64,000 bases of DNA from the NCBI GenBank assembly GCA_034766995.1, contig CM068319.1, forward strand, positions 19,810,922 through 19,874,921. Direction: 5' to 3'. Both the position numbers and the translations under genes were made by a program. Below the pieces are notes generated by a model. The model saw only the letters and a program-made list of their open reading frames with translations, was not told where the DNA came from and did not search any database. Shown here in pieces: positions 25,792 to 37,905 of this stretch; positions within the stretch are counted from its first letter, which is position 1, and each line of letters starts with the position of its first letter. The stretch comes from Acanthacorydalis orientalis. Its lineage: Eukaryota; Arthropoda; Insecta; Megaloptera; Corydalidae.

Positions 25792-26254
25792 GTTAAATTT
25801 AAATGAACATAAGCCGATATTGACATGTATAAAATGTAACTTGAAATAATCATATAAAGCCAAAGAGATACGTTTGCTTTGTGGCCATTCTCTCTAATTA
25901 TATACTTGTGAGCAAAAACTACCCTCACACGGTTGGTTTGTACGGTACATATAGAAGCACATATGGAAATAATTTCAAACCCTTATTTATGTATGACCGT
26001 TCGAGTTGTGTTCACAGACAAAATCTCGTCTAATATGGTTCAGTGAAGGTTAATAAGTAGTTTTTTATGTATTTTCATTTCCATTTTAAGTTTATGTTCT
26101 ATTCAGATTATCCACACGTAAGTGGAATTCGCATTGAATTGCATACTTTATTGAAGTACTTTAGTACATTTAAAATGAGCATATTTTTTTAGTTTATACT
26201 TTAATGTCTAACATATAAGCTAGACAGTTATGATTTAAATATAGAATTATTTAA

Positions 26255-26257
<3 letters not shown>

Positions 26258-26306
<49 letters not shown>
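26258..26306. repeat. (TA)n array
   Basis: A pure TA run of about 49 bp. Confidence 0.97.
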
Positions 26307-26313
<7 letters not shown>

Positions 26314-26709
26314 AAGTATTATTATGTCTAATTTAAATATAACAACGTAGTATTTAGTTTTTTTAAGTCATTTCACTTTAAATACCAAAAATTTAATTAT
26401 AAATATCGAAGAAATTTTATAGAAAAATGAAAATCCAATTATTAATTTAAATATTACTAACTTGAGAACGAAGATTTTTATATCTAGTAGTACATTGAAC
26501 AGTGGCTCAATAATATACACTATTTTAAAAGGTTTTCATTTCTAAAACAGAATAAATAGAACTATTTACTATATCTGTCTTGTAGTTATAAATATTCATA
26601 CTTGAATTAATTTGGAAAATGTGTTCAACACATATTGTATTTTCTATTCCACTTATATGCATATCAATATTAATATCAAACTCGATGTTTAGTCACTTCA
26701 TCAACAGTT

Positions 26710-26857
26710 TTAACCCTTAACACTTTAACACCCGAATCACTCATCCACTACAAATAGGTCAAGGACTTATATGACTAAAGGGACAGTAAGTTCAAGTTAT
26801 GAACGTTCTGTGGTCAATGGCGTAAGTGAATCGATCTTCCGCATTATGTAATTTTCA
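26710..26857. mobile_element. Possible piggyBac-like remnant
   Basis: TTAACCCTTAACACTTTAAC at 26,710 resembles a piggyBac TTAA target plus the CCCTTAAC end of the element at 22,707. Some 120 bases on, TCAATGGCGTAAGTG resembles the subterminal TCTATGGCATAAGTG of that element's right side (about 23,283). The final GTTAAGGGTTAA is missing. It could be a decayed short relative or a chance match. Confidence 0.4.
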
Positions 26858-26909
26858 TATACATACATACACACCACTTATAAGTGTATTTCTATGTATA
26901 TATATTTAA

Positions 26910-26914
<5 letters not shown>

Positions 26915-26963
<49 letters not shown>
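26915..26963. repeat. (TA)n array
   Basis: A pure TA run of about 48 bp. Confidence 0.97.
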
Positions 26964-26968
<5 letters not shown>

Positions 26969-27510
26969 TGTTTTCACTTGTGTCGAGACAAATATAAATA
27001 TCAGGCTATAAGTGTTTGTATTTATATACGTATGTATATGTATGTTAACACAATTTATTAAACCCTAGAGAAATTTCATATTGTGCTAGTAAATTGTCTC
27101 GTCGTTGCTTACGTTATCTTATATTGTCAGCACTATATGTTACTTGTTGTATCGTTGACAAGGTAAATCCGATTTTTATTACGGATTATTTTTCAAGTGA
27201 AGTTAATTTACCATAGAAGAGACTAATATAAAATAATGAATCTATATATAAATATGAATATATATATATATATATATATAAAGGAAAATATATTGAATGT
27301 GCTTTTTTATTAACATACAAACTTTCATTAAATGTATTTATTGTACCCACATTCTAATATTTAATGAAAAGGGATATTTGAAAAATATTTTTTCATTAGT
27401 ATATTCTTTTACTTCAGTTTAATTTTTGTCCCACTGCTCATATTAGTAAATATGCTAGGGGTTTTATTGTATGAAGCAGTTATATTCACTTATTATTAGT
27501 GTCATATATA

Positions 27511-27512
<2 letters not shown>

Positions 27513-27550
<38 letters not shown>

Positions 27551-27570
27551 TATGTATGTATGTATGTATT
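27513..27570. repeat. Compound (TA)n-(TATG)n array
   Basis: TA passes into about four TATG units near its right end. Confidence 0.95.
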
Positions 27571-28452
27571 TTTTTATGCCATTTGTACATTTTTATTTTA
27601 ATATCTTTATTCATTGTTTCATAGTTATAAATATTAGGAATATTATATGCTTGAAATTTGGAATTAACAATTATTTCAAAATGAGGTTCAGTTATTTTTT
27701 TATTTAATTTAGCATATTTTGTAATATTTATTATTCTCGGTAAATATTATAAGAAATGTAATATTAAGACAAAAATGTTTGTATGTATATATATTTATTA
27801 GTTAAATACACGTACCACGGAAGAAAAAAAATTGAAACAGGTTATTTGTAGTCTTTCGCCACAATTTACTTTGTGAAAAATTATTTTCAACCTTTTGTAG
27901 GTACGAGAACAAAATATAGAAAGAGATTAGAACCGAATATGAAATGCGCTTACAGACAATAACAATAGAGCATGATTTCAATACTTTGTGTCAAAAAAGT
28001 ACATACCTGTCGTTATACTTACATATGTAGGAATGATTAATAAATTAGTTATTAATCCTATTTAACTTGTATTAAAATTGTTCAATAAAAGAAAAATATT
28101 TTTTTTCTGGGAATGATAGGGATTCCACAAAAAAAATATTTTTAAGAGTTGCGTAAGTCAACAAACTTTGAAGACCACTGTTCTACAGTATTCTAAAATA
28201 AATAAAAACTAGAACCTCAACTATTGAAAATAATAATTATAATTAAAGTGTAGAGAAATAATTATTAAATACCTATTATACATTTAGTAAAACCACTAAA
28301 AAATATTCATTACTATTCGCAAGTAAGAGACGTGTGAATAGAAAGACAAAACTGTGAAGAAAAATATTATCTGTCAATTATTTATCTCAATCAAACATTT
28401 ATTAATTTTTGGTTTCAGTTCGTTGTTTCGGAAACGATTTCTTACAATATCG

Positions 28453-28455
<3 letters not shown>

Positions 28456-28512
<57 letters not shown>
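28456..28512. repeat. (TA)n array
   Basis: A pure TA run of about 55 bp. Confidence 0.97.
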
Positions 28513-28735
28513 GAAATCATATAGGAGAGTTTAAGAAATGTATATTATTCTGTGTATTAATAAAGCAATTGTCAAGTTAATAAAATTTATTTTAGTAATA
28601 TAAAAACATTTAATTCCTAATTACATGTTATGTGTACTTATGTATATATATATATATAGTCTTGTATATCATGCACGTTATTTAATTTTTTATCACAATT
28701 CGCTAAATTTGTGCATAATTCTATATTGTACATAA

Positions 28736-29080
28736 AAATACCAAACAAAAAAAAAATCAAATCTTTCATTTGGCCAGCCGTAAAATCTTTTTCATTAGAT
28801 ACATAATAAATTCTTTACTGCTAACAAGAGTAAACCCTAATAAAATCATAATCATGAAAATTTTACGTTGTCCCTTAATACCTCCTTAGGCGTAGTAATT
28901 CATTTCAAATGTAGCAGGAAAATTGAATGGTGGAAAGAGTCACGTTATGCTATAAATAGAAAGAAATGACCTTCGCACCCATATCATATTTCTTAGCCGC
29001 CATTCAAACGGTTATAAAAAATTTATGCACAAAATAATCTCGGACGTGATTTTTAAAAACAACGCATTTGTATTTTTATT
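28736..29080. promoter_or_regulatory. Island with MEF2- and YY1/Pho-like sites
   Basis: CTATAAATAG at 28,950-28,959 is a perfect MEF2 consensus. GCCGCCATT at 28,996-29,004 is the complement of the YY1/Pho core AATGGCGGC. Both lie within about 60 bp in a stretch richer than its flanks. No coding frame is seen. Confidence 0.3.
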
Positions 29081-29142
29081 ATTGCAAATTAAATGTAAAC
29101 ACCTATATATTTACATAACATGTGTATGTAGTTATTTGTATA

Positions 29143-29146
<4 letters not shown>

Positions 29147-29183
<37 letters not shown>
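29147..29183. repeat. (TA)n array
   Basis: A TA run of about 36 bp. Confidence 0.96.
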
Positions 29184-29186
<3 letters not shown>

Positions 29187-29368
29187 GTTATCTATTAAAT
29201 AATATATAGACGAATATTTCGAAGGAATAGTTTGGTATTCATGTGCTATAATAATCTACACAAAACTTCGGGAACAAAATAAGCCGTTATGAATCGTGGC
29301 AAAGCCATTTTGTAGAGACCGCAATTAGTTGTGTTGACCGCACATTCAAACTAGACTTACTGCATGTA

Positions 29369-29429
<61 letters not shown>

Positions 29430-31124
29430 ATATGCATGTTTGTATGTTTATGTATATAACGGAAAACTTTATTGGGTGATATTCAAATCAACATCCATGC
29501 AACACAGACGTCAAAACTTTTAGTCATATCATGTGTCATGTAAATATGTTTCTTATCTACAATATTATCTAACAGACATAAAATTCGGTTAGAGATTTGT
29601 TCTTTTTTTACTTTAAATTAAATTACCTTAATTTTATTTTTTTTTAAATAAATATACCTTGTTATTTTACCAGATATTTATTAAATTATTATTTTTCTTA
29701 AAAATAATAATCATATCTTACACTAAAATAATTGATATTTGTTCATTTTGTCGACAATTTTTTTGTAATTTTTTTTCTACATATTAAAACTATATAACTG
29801 TCTTTTTATTTCAACAAAAAATAATTAAATGTCAACAAACTCGTATAAGAAAAAAATAGAAAACTCTTTTCTGTATATGAAAATCAAGACTTAAGAGGTG
29901 TTATCTGAATGACAAAATGAAAGCCAATGTGAGTAGATTGTTCTAGCTGTCAATAAGTATAAGTTAAAATTCAACAGTTTAAGCTAAGTTAGTGAATTTC
30001 TTTCAAAAAAAGTAATGTAATGTAGAAAAAAAGTAAAAATATTTTTTTAATAGCATATATCGTAATGACAATAATTTCATTATTATTATTATCTAAACCA
30101 AGCACCAGATTTGTCAAAATTGTTCATAAATTATGTGAGAAAGAAGTAGTGTCAATAGTTAATTGTCATCTATCGATGTTTCAGTTTTTATATAGTATAG
30201 ACTTTTTTAAATGTGATTTTTAAAAACAAAATGCTATAATTTTTTATTAAAAATTACTAGAGGTGTCATATTTTTTCATACAGAGAGTAACATGTCTAGC
30301 ATCAATTCTGTTTCCTACATCAACACAACCCTTATTTTTTTATTTTGTAGAAGTAAATACATATATTTCTTGTATAAACATTTTCATTTTTAAATAATTT
30401 TATTTTGGAAAAAAAATCAGATAATTTAAAAGGCTTCATGGATTAAACATTTTATTATACTCTAACCTAATAGCATTTATATACTTTACCCTTTTGAAGT
30501 TGATGAAATTGCAATCGAAATGCGCATAAGTAGGAATCATAATTAATAAATAATAATTTATTGAACATTTTAATAAGAAAAATTATTTCGGTTCGTAAGG
30601 AAGTAAAAAATCATTCACCTCATTGCCAAAGCTAATTTCTACTTAAATTAATTTCTTTCTTTGCCTAGTAGAAAAGACTTCTCAATATCATTAGATAATA
30701 GAACACACACATGTAGGTTATATTTATCTAAAAAACACTGTTAATCTGAAACTATTCAAAAATATATTCGATCATTAATCTTTAATTTTAAATATTAGAT
30801 GAATAAAGTCACTTAACGTATGTTATCAATAATAAATATTTTTTTATACTACTTTTTAATGTATATTTTATTATTAATTATTATATTTTAATGTGTCTCA
30901 AAACATAATAAAACCCATGTACCAATTTGTTCTTAGAAACGCTATTATTCATTTTTGAATTTGTCATTATTTCTATTAAAAAATATTGAATAAAAAATTA
31001 ATAATGGTTTGAACTTATCAATTTATTAATTTCTTATAGTTAATGAACATTTATTCTTATACGTTTATTATTTCTTTTAGTTTATTAGTTCCCAAATTAT
31101 ATTTTTATCAATACATATACATTA
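29184..31124. other. AT-rich noncoding DNA
   Basis: A moderately rich piece lies at 29,215-29,365, then the array at 29,377. Beyond that is plain AT-rich sequence without arrays or genes for about 1.6 kb. Confidence 0.6.
29377..29430. repeat. Compound (TA)n-(TGTA)n array
   Basis: About 40 bp of TA followed by TGTA units. Confidence 0.95.
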
Positions 31125-31455
31125 TTGTACGAACGAGAAATATGAAAAAAAATAAACGATACTCATTCTCGGGCCGTAAATCCAATGGACGGAATGCAAT
31201 AGTGCCTTTCGAAACATGTACACTGAAACAGTATTCTCTAGTACGTGCCATAATTATACATTATTACGACGTCGGTTTACAGTTTTTGCTTTCACTGACA
31301 TCTACTGGCGCACTCGTAAAACAGCGAACGTAAAAGTTCGGCCATTTTGTCGACTCTACTGGGTGCAGTTAGCGCGTTTCACGACTCTTGTTTTATTAGT
31401 GTACGGGATAATGTATTTTGTTTATCCGCTAATAGAATTGTTTTGTATCTGATAT
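31125..31455. promoter_or_regulatory. GC-enriched island with YY1/Pho-like site
   Basis: About 330 bp rich in CpG includes GCCATTTTG at 31,341-31,349, the complement of the YY1/Pho core CAAAATGGC. Two overlapping plus frames (31,043-31,333 and 31,216-31,452) cross it; neither has a recognisable domain. A promoter, an enhancer or a small uncharacterised exon are all possible. Confidence 0.3.
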
Positions 31456-32366
31456 ACAGTTTCCAAAAACTTATACAATCATAAAATCTTATACATTTAT
31501 CGGAATGTTTATGTTACTATCGTATTTGAATGGGTTGATATTTCCATAAGTTCTTCCATTTTTCGAGTCAAATTATTGTCTAACAGGAATTTATTCATAG
31601 ACGACGTACGAATATTAAACAGAGTTTTAGTAATAAAACTGTAGATTTCTGACGGGAGATATGTTTAAAATACGACCGAGAAGCTGTGTAAGTAAAGGTA
31701 TTTACATGCTAATAGCTACAAACTAGTATACGTGTACGAGTAACAGATGATACTAGCTATGTTTTATGTTATAAATAAAGTAGAAAAGCTTACTTTGAAA
31801 TAAAATGTTATTGTTCGCAATATCATCAGTATATTAGTTTCATGTTAAATTTAAATGTATAAATTTATTCGTATCTCGAATAATTTATTTCATAAATAAA
31901 TTACATAATTTTAAATACAAATTACATCTACTTCAAGTAACTATTGATCTATAGAATTTATCAGAGTAGTGAGTCGTTACACAAGTTATAAAAAATTCGT
32001 GAATATAACACATATAAAATTTATAAATTTCGAATTTAATAACTGCAAATAAATTGATTGATGTAAAAATGTGAGCTATTAAATGTGAATGAGTTGTTAA
32101 TATTGATGTATTCAATATTTTTTATTATACAAACAATTATAAATACATTTTTTAAACTGATAGAAGATTAGACATTAAATGATTCCATAAATTCAATGCT
32201 TATTTATTAAACTTATGTTAACGTTTTCTTAAATAATTTGTTTAAAAATATAAAACTTGTACAATAATCAATTAAGTTATCACTTTACTATTAACTGTTG
32301 TAAACATTATTCGCGAATTGTAAACTATAAAGATTAAATCGAAAGTTACAACAAACGTTATATAAT
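31456..32366. other. AT-rich noncoding DNA
   Basis: I see no gene, array or transposon end between the island and the mariner. Confidence 0.65.
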
Positions 32367-33634
32367 AGGTGGTTGCATTGAAAATCGCTGTTCAAGTGTG
32401 GATGGCTTTGGGTACCTATGCTGTGGGCAGTGACAGATGCCGTTTAGGTCATTTTAAAGTGTGAACATTTTCCACTAAAATTCAGTCGTCAGACGCCATT
32501 TTTTGTTTACACAAGTGCTTTTCTATAACCGAATCAAAAATGAACGTGATAAGTTGATTTCTACTTTCTATACTATTTGATTTGAAAAAAAGTGGAACTG
32601 AAGCTCATCGATTGCTTGAGAAATCTTATGATGAATTTACTCTATCGGAAACAGTATGTAGGAGATTGGTTCCGACGATTCAAAAGTGGTGATTGTGACG
32701 TTCACAACAAAAAAACGGCCAGGTCAATAGAAAAAGTTTGAAGATGAACAACTGCAAGCTTTATTGGAAGAAACCCTAATCAGATACTCTGGGAATCGGT
32801 TCAGCATCTCGAAGTTAATAAATCAACTTTTTCACGACGTTTGCAAACCATTGAAAAGATCCAGAAAGAAGGTAGATAACTGTCACATAAATTGATCGAA
32901 AATTCAATTGATAATCGTTTAAACATCTCGATTTATTTACCTTCAAGGCTTAAAAAAAAGAGTTTCTTGTGGCGTACCGTGACCGGTAATGAAAAATGGA
33001 TCTATTTTGACAACCCGAAACGCAAGAAATCATGGGTTGATCCTGGCCAACTATCAACGTCGACACTAAAGCGAAACATCCACGGTCACAAAGTAATGCT
33101 TTCTATTTGGAGGGATATGAAGGGTGTGGTGTATTATGAGCTGTTTAAACCGAAGGAAACAATTATTTCCGAACATTATTGATAACAATTGGAGCGTTTC
33201 ATTGACAATTTGATGCAAAAACGGCCATCAATTGCATCAAATCGACGAAAACTGATTTTTTTTCCTGACAACACTCGGCCCTATGTTACTATATCCGTGA
33301 AACAAACACTGGTTGAGCACGAGTGGAAGCTTCTCCCGCACCCAGCGTATTTTTCGGACCTGACCCCAATCGATTACCATCTGTTCCGATCGATACAACA
33401 CGCTTTGGAAGATACACAATTTCATAACTACAGAGAAGTCGAAAATTACATGCTGAATGTATTGGTTCAAAAGACAGACCATTCTTTCGTCGCGGAATTC
33501 AACTTCTGTCAGAAAAGCGGGAAAAAGTCATAGCTTTCGAGGGAAAATACTTTGATTAATGTATTAACACATTTCATTATTGAAATAAATGCTTAAAAAA
33601 CACAAAAAAACAGTGGATTTCAATGCAACCTCCC
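32367..33634 (+). mobile_element. Defective mariner (Tc1/mariner, DD34D) element
   Basis: The element is about 1.27 kb, normal for mariner. The terminal inverted repeats share GGTTGCATTGAAA near 32,371 and, inverted, near 33,632. The inside encodes a mariner transposase on the plus strand that is now broken. The helix-turn-helix half (about 32,540-32,890) carries several stops and frame shifts, although GNRFSISKL and KIQKEG-like pieces can still be matched. The catalytic half reads openly from 32,892 to 33,533, interrupted only by TGATAA near 33,180. A TA target duplication is not clear at both ends. The insertion is old and its product could not be active. Confidence 0.9.
32540..33590 (+). 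pseudogene. Mariner transposase pseudogene
   Basis: Of the DD34D catalytic triad, the first Asp has become Asn (TGNEKWIYFD; AAT at 32,988-32,990). The second is kept in FFPDNTRPYV (GAC at 33,267), although the preceding His is now Pro. The third is kept in SDLTPIDYHLF (GAT at 33,372), exactly 34 residues after the second. Two adjacent stops at about 33,180-33,185 replace residues that are normally Arg and Gln, consistent with C-to-T decay of CGA and CAA. The C-terminus shifts frame after residues GKKS at 33,533. The N-terminal DNA-binding part is scrambled. An antisense frame over 33,237-33,482 is only a shadow of this pseudogene. Confidence 0.88.
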
Positions 33635-34959
33635 AATTCTATATTTGTTGTTTTTGTTGAACAAAAATCCAAATTATTCAGAAGATCTATATAAGGATTA
33701 TTTTATAATAATGATTATTCAATAAGTAGAAAATTATTCGAACTGTGAAAAGTAATTGAATGATAACAGAAACGAAAATCTGAAATTAACTTATTTATAA
33801 TTTCAAAATAATTAAAATAAAAATAAAAAAAGTCCATCAAATCAATATTAAATTTTTATTGTAAAAAATAAAGAAATGTCGAAAAATATAATATGAAAAC
33901 AATATAATATTATGAACTGAATAATACATAAAAATATTATTTATATTTATAAAACATATAATCTATCAAAATATAAAACGAATCAGTTTGTCAAGAAATT
34001 ACAAATTTATACAAACGTACACTGAATAATCATAATATTTTATGGAATACACTAATATACAATCCCATTTAAGCTCGCTCGAGAATATTACAAATAGAGA
34101 ATGTATTTTTCTACATTCAGAGTTATAGAATTCAAGAAGTTTTTGTAGTTTGATGATTTATTTGAAAATTTGTGCAAAGAACGTATCTCATACGAAATGC
34201 TGCATAAAATACTTTCACGATGTAGAAAGTTTTAATAAGTGAGTTGTTGAGTTCGCAGAATGCAATTTTCTTCACTTCAAATTTTATATATATATATATA
34301 TGGAAAATTCTTAGAAGTTGAGTTTCTTTTTATATATACTTATATTTCAACCAAACATGTAATTATATCTAAAATGAATTAGTAATGAACAAACTTTTTT
34401 TTTATAAAATGTTTCTTCTCTAAACTTATAAACTGTGTTGTTTAAATGATTAACTTTAAATATAAAAATAATCTACAAATAATTTACAACCTTTCGTATT
34501 AAAATCTTTGACAAATTCTATTGTAATAAAATATCAATAGAATAAAAAAAAAACACATCAATAACACTTTTTATCAGCTTACTATTTATCTTATACTCAA
34601 TAACAAGATTAAAACTGTATATTTTTTTACAAATATTTATTTGTATGTTTATGTGTGTGAACATGTGTAAAACAATAACACAATCTCTAGCAAAAACATT
34701 CACATATCGAGCTTTTGTGTAATAGAAAAAAGTCTCGATCGCATCATAAATCTATATCGTATCCTTTTACACATACACAGCCAAACACAATTCGTCGTAG
34801 ATGGATATCTTGTAAATAGGTATCGTAGAAAGGATGAGTCTTTATGTCTATGTACAAAAAGGAATACTAGAATCGCTGTTTTTCGAGAAGGCTGTAATAT
34901 ATTGCTGTTTGTTCATGCAGGCAAAATTGAGAGAAAGGTATAACAAAAAGAAAAATGGG

Positions 34960-35017
<58 letters not shown>

Positions 35018-36109
35018 ATCTTTATTTGAATATAAAATAATTTACTAGTTAATGTTCAAAATTAATATTCTCTCGAGAAAATATTCTACTGTTATTTCTA
35101 TTCATATATTTTCAAGAAAGCGTTTATTATAATTGAATATTATAGTATATTATTTTAATTTAATTTCTCGAAAACGAACGTTTTATTATACAGTTGCAAT
35201 AATTTTCAAATTAATCATGCTGTAGATTAGTAACTTGAGTATGAGAAATAAGCAGAAATTGAAGTAGATAGAAATATACGTTTTATCTACAGAAATTTAT
35301 AATGCTGTACATATCGTTAAATTTTGTAATGATCTAGATATGAAAAGGAATGAACTCAAACGTGTCTTGAAATTCGCTAATGGATAACATTAATAATAAC
35401 CTTATTAACTTTATTGTTTTTGAAATTCGAGAAAGAAAAGATAAAATTGAATCCATATTGAATTTTTTTATTTTTATCAACATGTTTTTCTGTAATTTTC
35501 AGCCACGATTAACCGAAAAACGTATTTTAAATATAAACATTTCTTAGAAACAATAAAACAGCAGTGTTGAATTAATTTAATATATTATATATATACTTTT
35601 TTTTCATATTTATACATTCGCAGTTTGTTCATAACTGTATTTTAATATTCCTGATATGCAAATAGTTACTATTTTATTTTTAGTGTTTCATAAAATTTTA
35701 CTTTTTTTGAATTTAAATATTTTTATCTTCTTATATATAACCAAATAATTGATTTAACAACTATATATTGATTAAAATATTTATTTATCCAAGTTACAAT
35801 TGTTCGTTTTTATACCAGTAACCCCTTTGGTGAATTGTCATTTTCTGCTTAATCCCATTGGGTCACTGTTGAATAGCATTTTGACCAAACTCATTTCATC
35901 AGTCAATTTAGAAAGTGGATCAATATCTGAAATAAGTAGTACCAGGAAACTTGAAAAATGGTCCAAGAAAAAGAAGACAAAGAATAAAATATTTGTTTAT
36001 TTTTCGGTATATACTTAGTTCGAAGAAGAGTGGGGAATATGAATCTAATATTTCTTGCTATAAATGTTTATAAAATATAGTAGAAGAGATACTTCTACTA
36101 ATACTCATT
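33635..36109. other. AT-rich noncoding DNA
   Basis: It holds a TA array at 34,962 and short tracts near 34,287. A somewhat richer patch lies at 34,690-34,900. The 72-codon frame at 35,800 shows no known domain. Confidence 0.6.
34962..35018. repeat. (TA)n array
   Basis: About 56 bp with one G interruption near 35,007. Confidence 0.97.
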
Positions 36110-36788
36110 TTATATATCAGCAACAGTAGCCTCTGTCAATCCACTGCTGGATAAAGGTCTCTTCAATGATTTTCCATTTTATACGTTTGAATTCCTCTCT
36201 TCTCTACTGATATTCAATAATTTTTTTAATTTTCTTATCCCACCTGTTCATTGGTCTCTTTCTTGGTATTTTTATATTTCGTGGTTTCCAGTTAATAATT
36301 TCTGTTGTCCATCGATTGTCTCCTGTTCTTGCAACAAGCCCTGCTCAGTTCCGTTTCAAACTCTCTACTCTTCTTATTACATCTGTGACTTCTGCCTGTT
36401 TTCGTATCCTTTCTGTTCTTTTCTAATCTCTTCTAGTTATTCATAGCATGCATCTTTCCATACTTCTGTGTGTTGTTTGGAATCTTTGAATGATTTTGGC
36501 GTTAAACACACATGTATCGCTGCCATAAGGACTGGTAGTATACATTGATCAAATACATTTTTCTTCAAACAGAATGGGATTGTTGATTTAAATATCGAAG
36601 AATTTCATCCAAATTAGCTCTATCTCATTTTTATTCTCATGTTTACTTCTTCTATGATAAATCTTTGTTGATAAGTTGGCCTAGATAGACATAATTTGTA
36701 ACTTCTTTTACTTCTGTTCTTTTTATTTCAATTTCCTTCAGGCAAACAAACGCATTGAATGACACTTTAGATTTTGCGTGGTTTTTGT
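36110..36788 (-). pseudogene. Degraded 3' end of a non-LTR retrotransposon (endonuclease-reverse transcriptase)
   Basis: Read on the minus strand, the region shows the C-terminal part of the ORF2-type protein common in insect LINEs, scattered over shifted frames. In order: VTNYVYLGQLI (about 36,700), KKNVFDQCILPVLMAA (about 36,550), VTDVIRRVESLKRNWAGLVA (about 36,370), RTGDNRWTTEIINWKPR, a basic PRKRPMNRWDKKIK piece, and ETFIQQWIDRG at the 3' end (about 36,130). The endonuclease and the catalytic YADD part of the reverse transcriptase are absent. This fits the 5' truncation typical of LINE insertion. Several stops and frameshifts make it a fossil. The upstream end abuts a short TA array at 36,789-36,808. 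An RTE-like clade is my best guess from the protein style. Confidence 0.85.
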
Positions 36789-37307
36789 TTATATATATAT
36801 ATATATAAATTATTATAAAATATAAATGTATTGATACAAATATCGATTTAAAATGTACATATCTGTATATCGACCCCCACTGATCATTTTCATATACTCA
36901 CAATTACTTATTTAATGAAAATGAATGAATTCATAATCGAGATAACATAGTATACTAAATTTTTATCGTTTTTTTACTTGGTAATAAACAGTAAGGCTAG
37001 TATCTTTTTATGTACTTTATTAAACGACGTTGGTATTGGGACAGCATCTTATTAAATATTTGACGGTTCAGTTACAACGTGCATTGCATTTCTTTAATTG
37101 AATTGTTACTCATTTATACCCTCTAATTTATAGTTATATATTTCTTTTCTTGATAGGCGTTACTAAGTAATCATTTTCATAAATTTAATTAATAGATTAT
37201 ATTTTACGTATTATTAACCATCAGAGAAAATTATCCTTTTTAAAATTTATTAGCTGGAGGCTAAGTTCTGTGTTTAATTTCAAAAATAATTGTATATTTA
37301 TTTACAG

Positions 37308-37444
37308 ACATCCAAGAGTTCTACGAATTGACTCTACTGGATGACTCGAAATCCATCCAGCAAAAGACTGCAGAAACAATCCGTATTGCCAATAAATGGG
37401 AATCGAGTGATGGTCCCATTGCACCTACGTACTCAAATAACGAT
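37308..37444 (+). CDS. dlg1: Internal coding exon of discs large (L27 domain C-terminal helix)
   Basis: This is one exon of the MAGUK scaffold Discs large, which organises septate junctions, apicobasal polarity and synapses at the cell cortex. The first two bases complete a split Asp codon, then 45 codons follow. The residues begin (D)IQEFYELTLLDDSKSIQQ and continue through KTAETIRIANKWE, which matches the end of the L27 (SAP97-type) domain of fly Dlg as I know it; vertebrate DLG1 has the similar IQEFYEVTLLD. The tail after KWE is Ser/Pro-rich and less conserved, as expected for the L27-PDZ1 linker. A pyrimidine-rich tract and CAG acceptor end at 37,307. A consensus GTAAGT donor starts at 37,445. 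The exon enters one base into a codon and leaves on a codon boundary. The earlier L27 helices and the PDZ, SH3 and GK exons were not found in this window, so the flanking introns are very long. The exon is intact with no stop, and its GC content is clearly above its surroundings. Confidence 0.92.
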
Positions 37445-37874
37445 GTAAGTTCTTTTCAATTACACATATATATTTTTTTATTATTTGACAGGTTGAATAT
37501 TCTATTTCGGTTGTTTAAACTTTGATCATTTCTTAATATAAATTGTTTATGAATGAAAAACAGATATACAATTCCCATTTGTAATTAATTTGGAAATAGT
37601 ATACAAATATTTACATTAAATATCTGTATTTTCATAAATTTATGAGATTCGTACTTTCAAATGAATTTAAGTCATTTGAAATGTATATCAAAACACCAGG
37701 TTTTCAATAGTATTATTACAATTTTTAAAATATAAAAAATTCGGACATTTCTATAATCACAAAATTCTAAAATTAGAATTCTGTAATTAAAAAAAATTCA
37801 ACAAAGATTTATACTATTATTAATATTAAGTAATTCGTGCACCAAAGATAGTAAACTTAATAAATAGAAACCTA

Positions 37875-37905
<31 letters not shown>

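Larger units (their letters stand above)
24824..26709. other. AT-rich noncoding DNA with TA arrays
   Basis: It holds arrays at 25,098, 25,384, 25,741 and 26,258 and a richer stretch at 25,860-26,060 (TTGTGGCCATTCTCTC). No gene is recognised. Confidence 0.6.
26964..28735. other. AT-rich noncoding DNA
   Basis: A modestly richer piece lies at 26,980-27,190. Arrays lie at 27,513 and 28,456 and short ones at 27,259-27,282 and 28,643-28,659. No gene is seen. Confidence 0.6.
1..37307 (+). other. Probable upstream dlg1 intron (inferred)
   Basis: No convincing dlg1 exon upstream of the L27 exon was found by eye, although its acceptor at 37,306-37,307 requires one. The simplest reading is a single long intron extending beyond the left edge, filled with TA arrays and transposon relics. 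A missed short exon or an unrelated small gene remains possible. Confidence 0.5.

Noticed and set aside
27057..27075. AAACCCTAGAGAAA, resembling a classic piggyBac end
   Set aside because: It is not preceded by TTAA and has no inverted partner nearby.
33237..33482. 81-codon minus-strand frame
   Set aside because: It is a shadow of the mariner transposase catalytic region, which reads on the plus strand.
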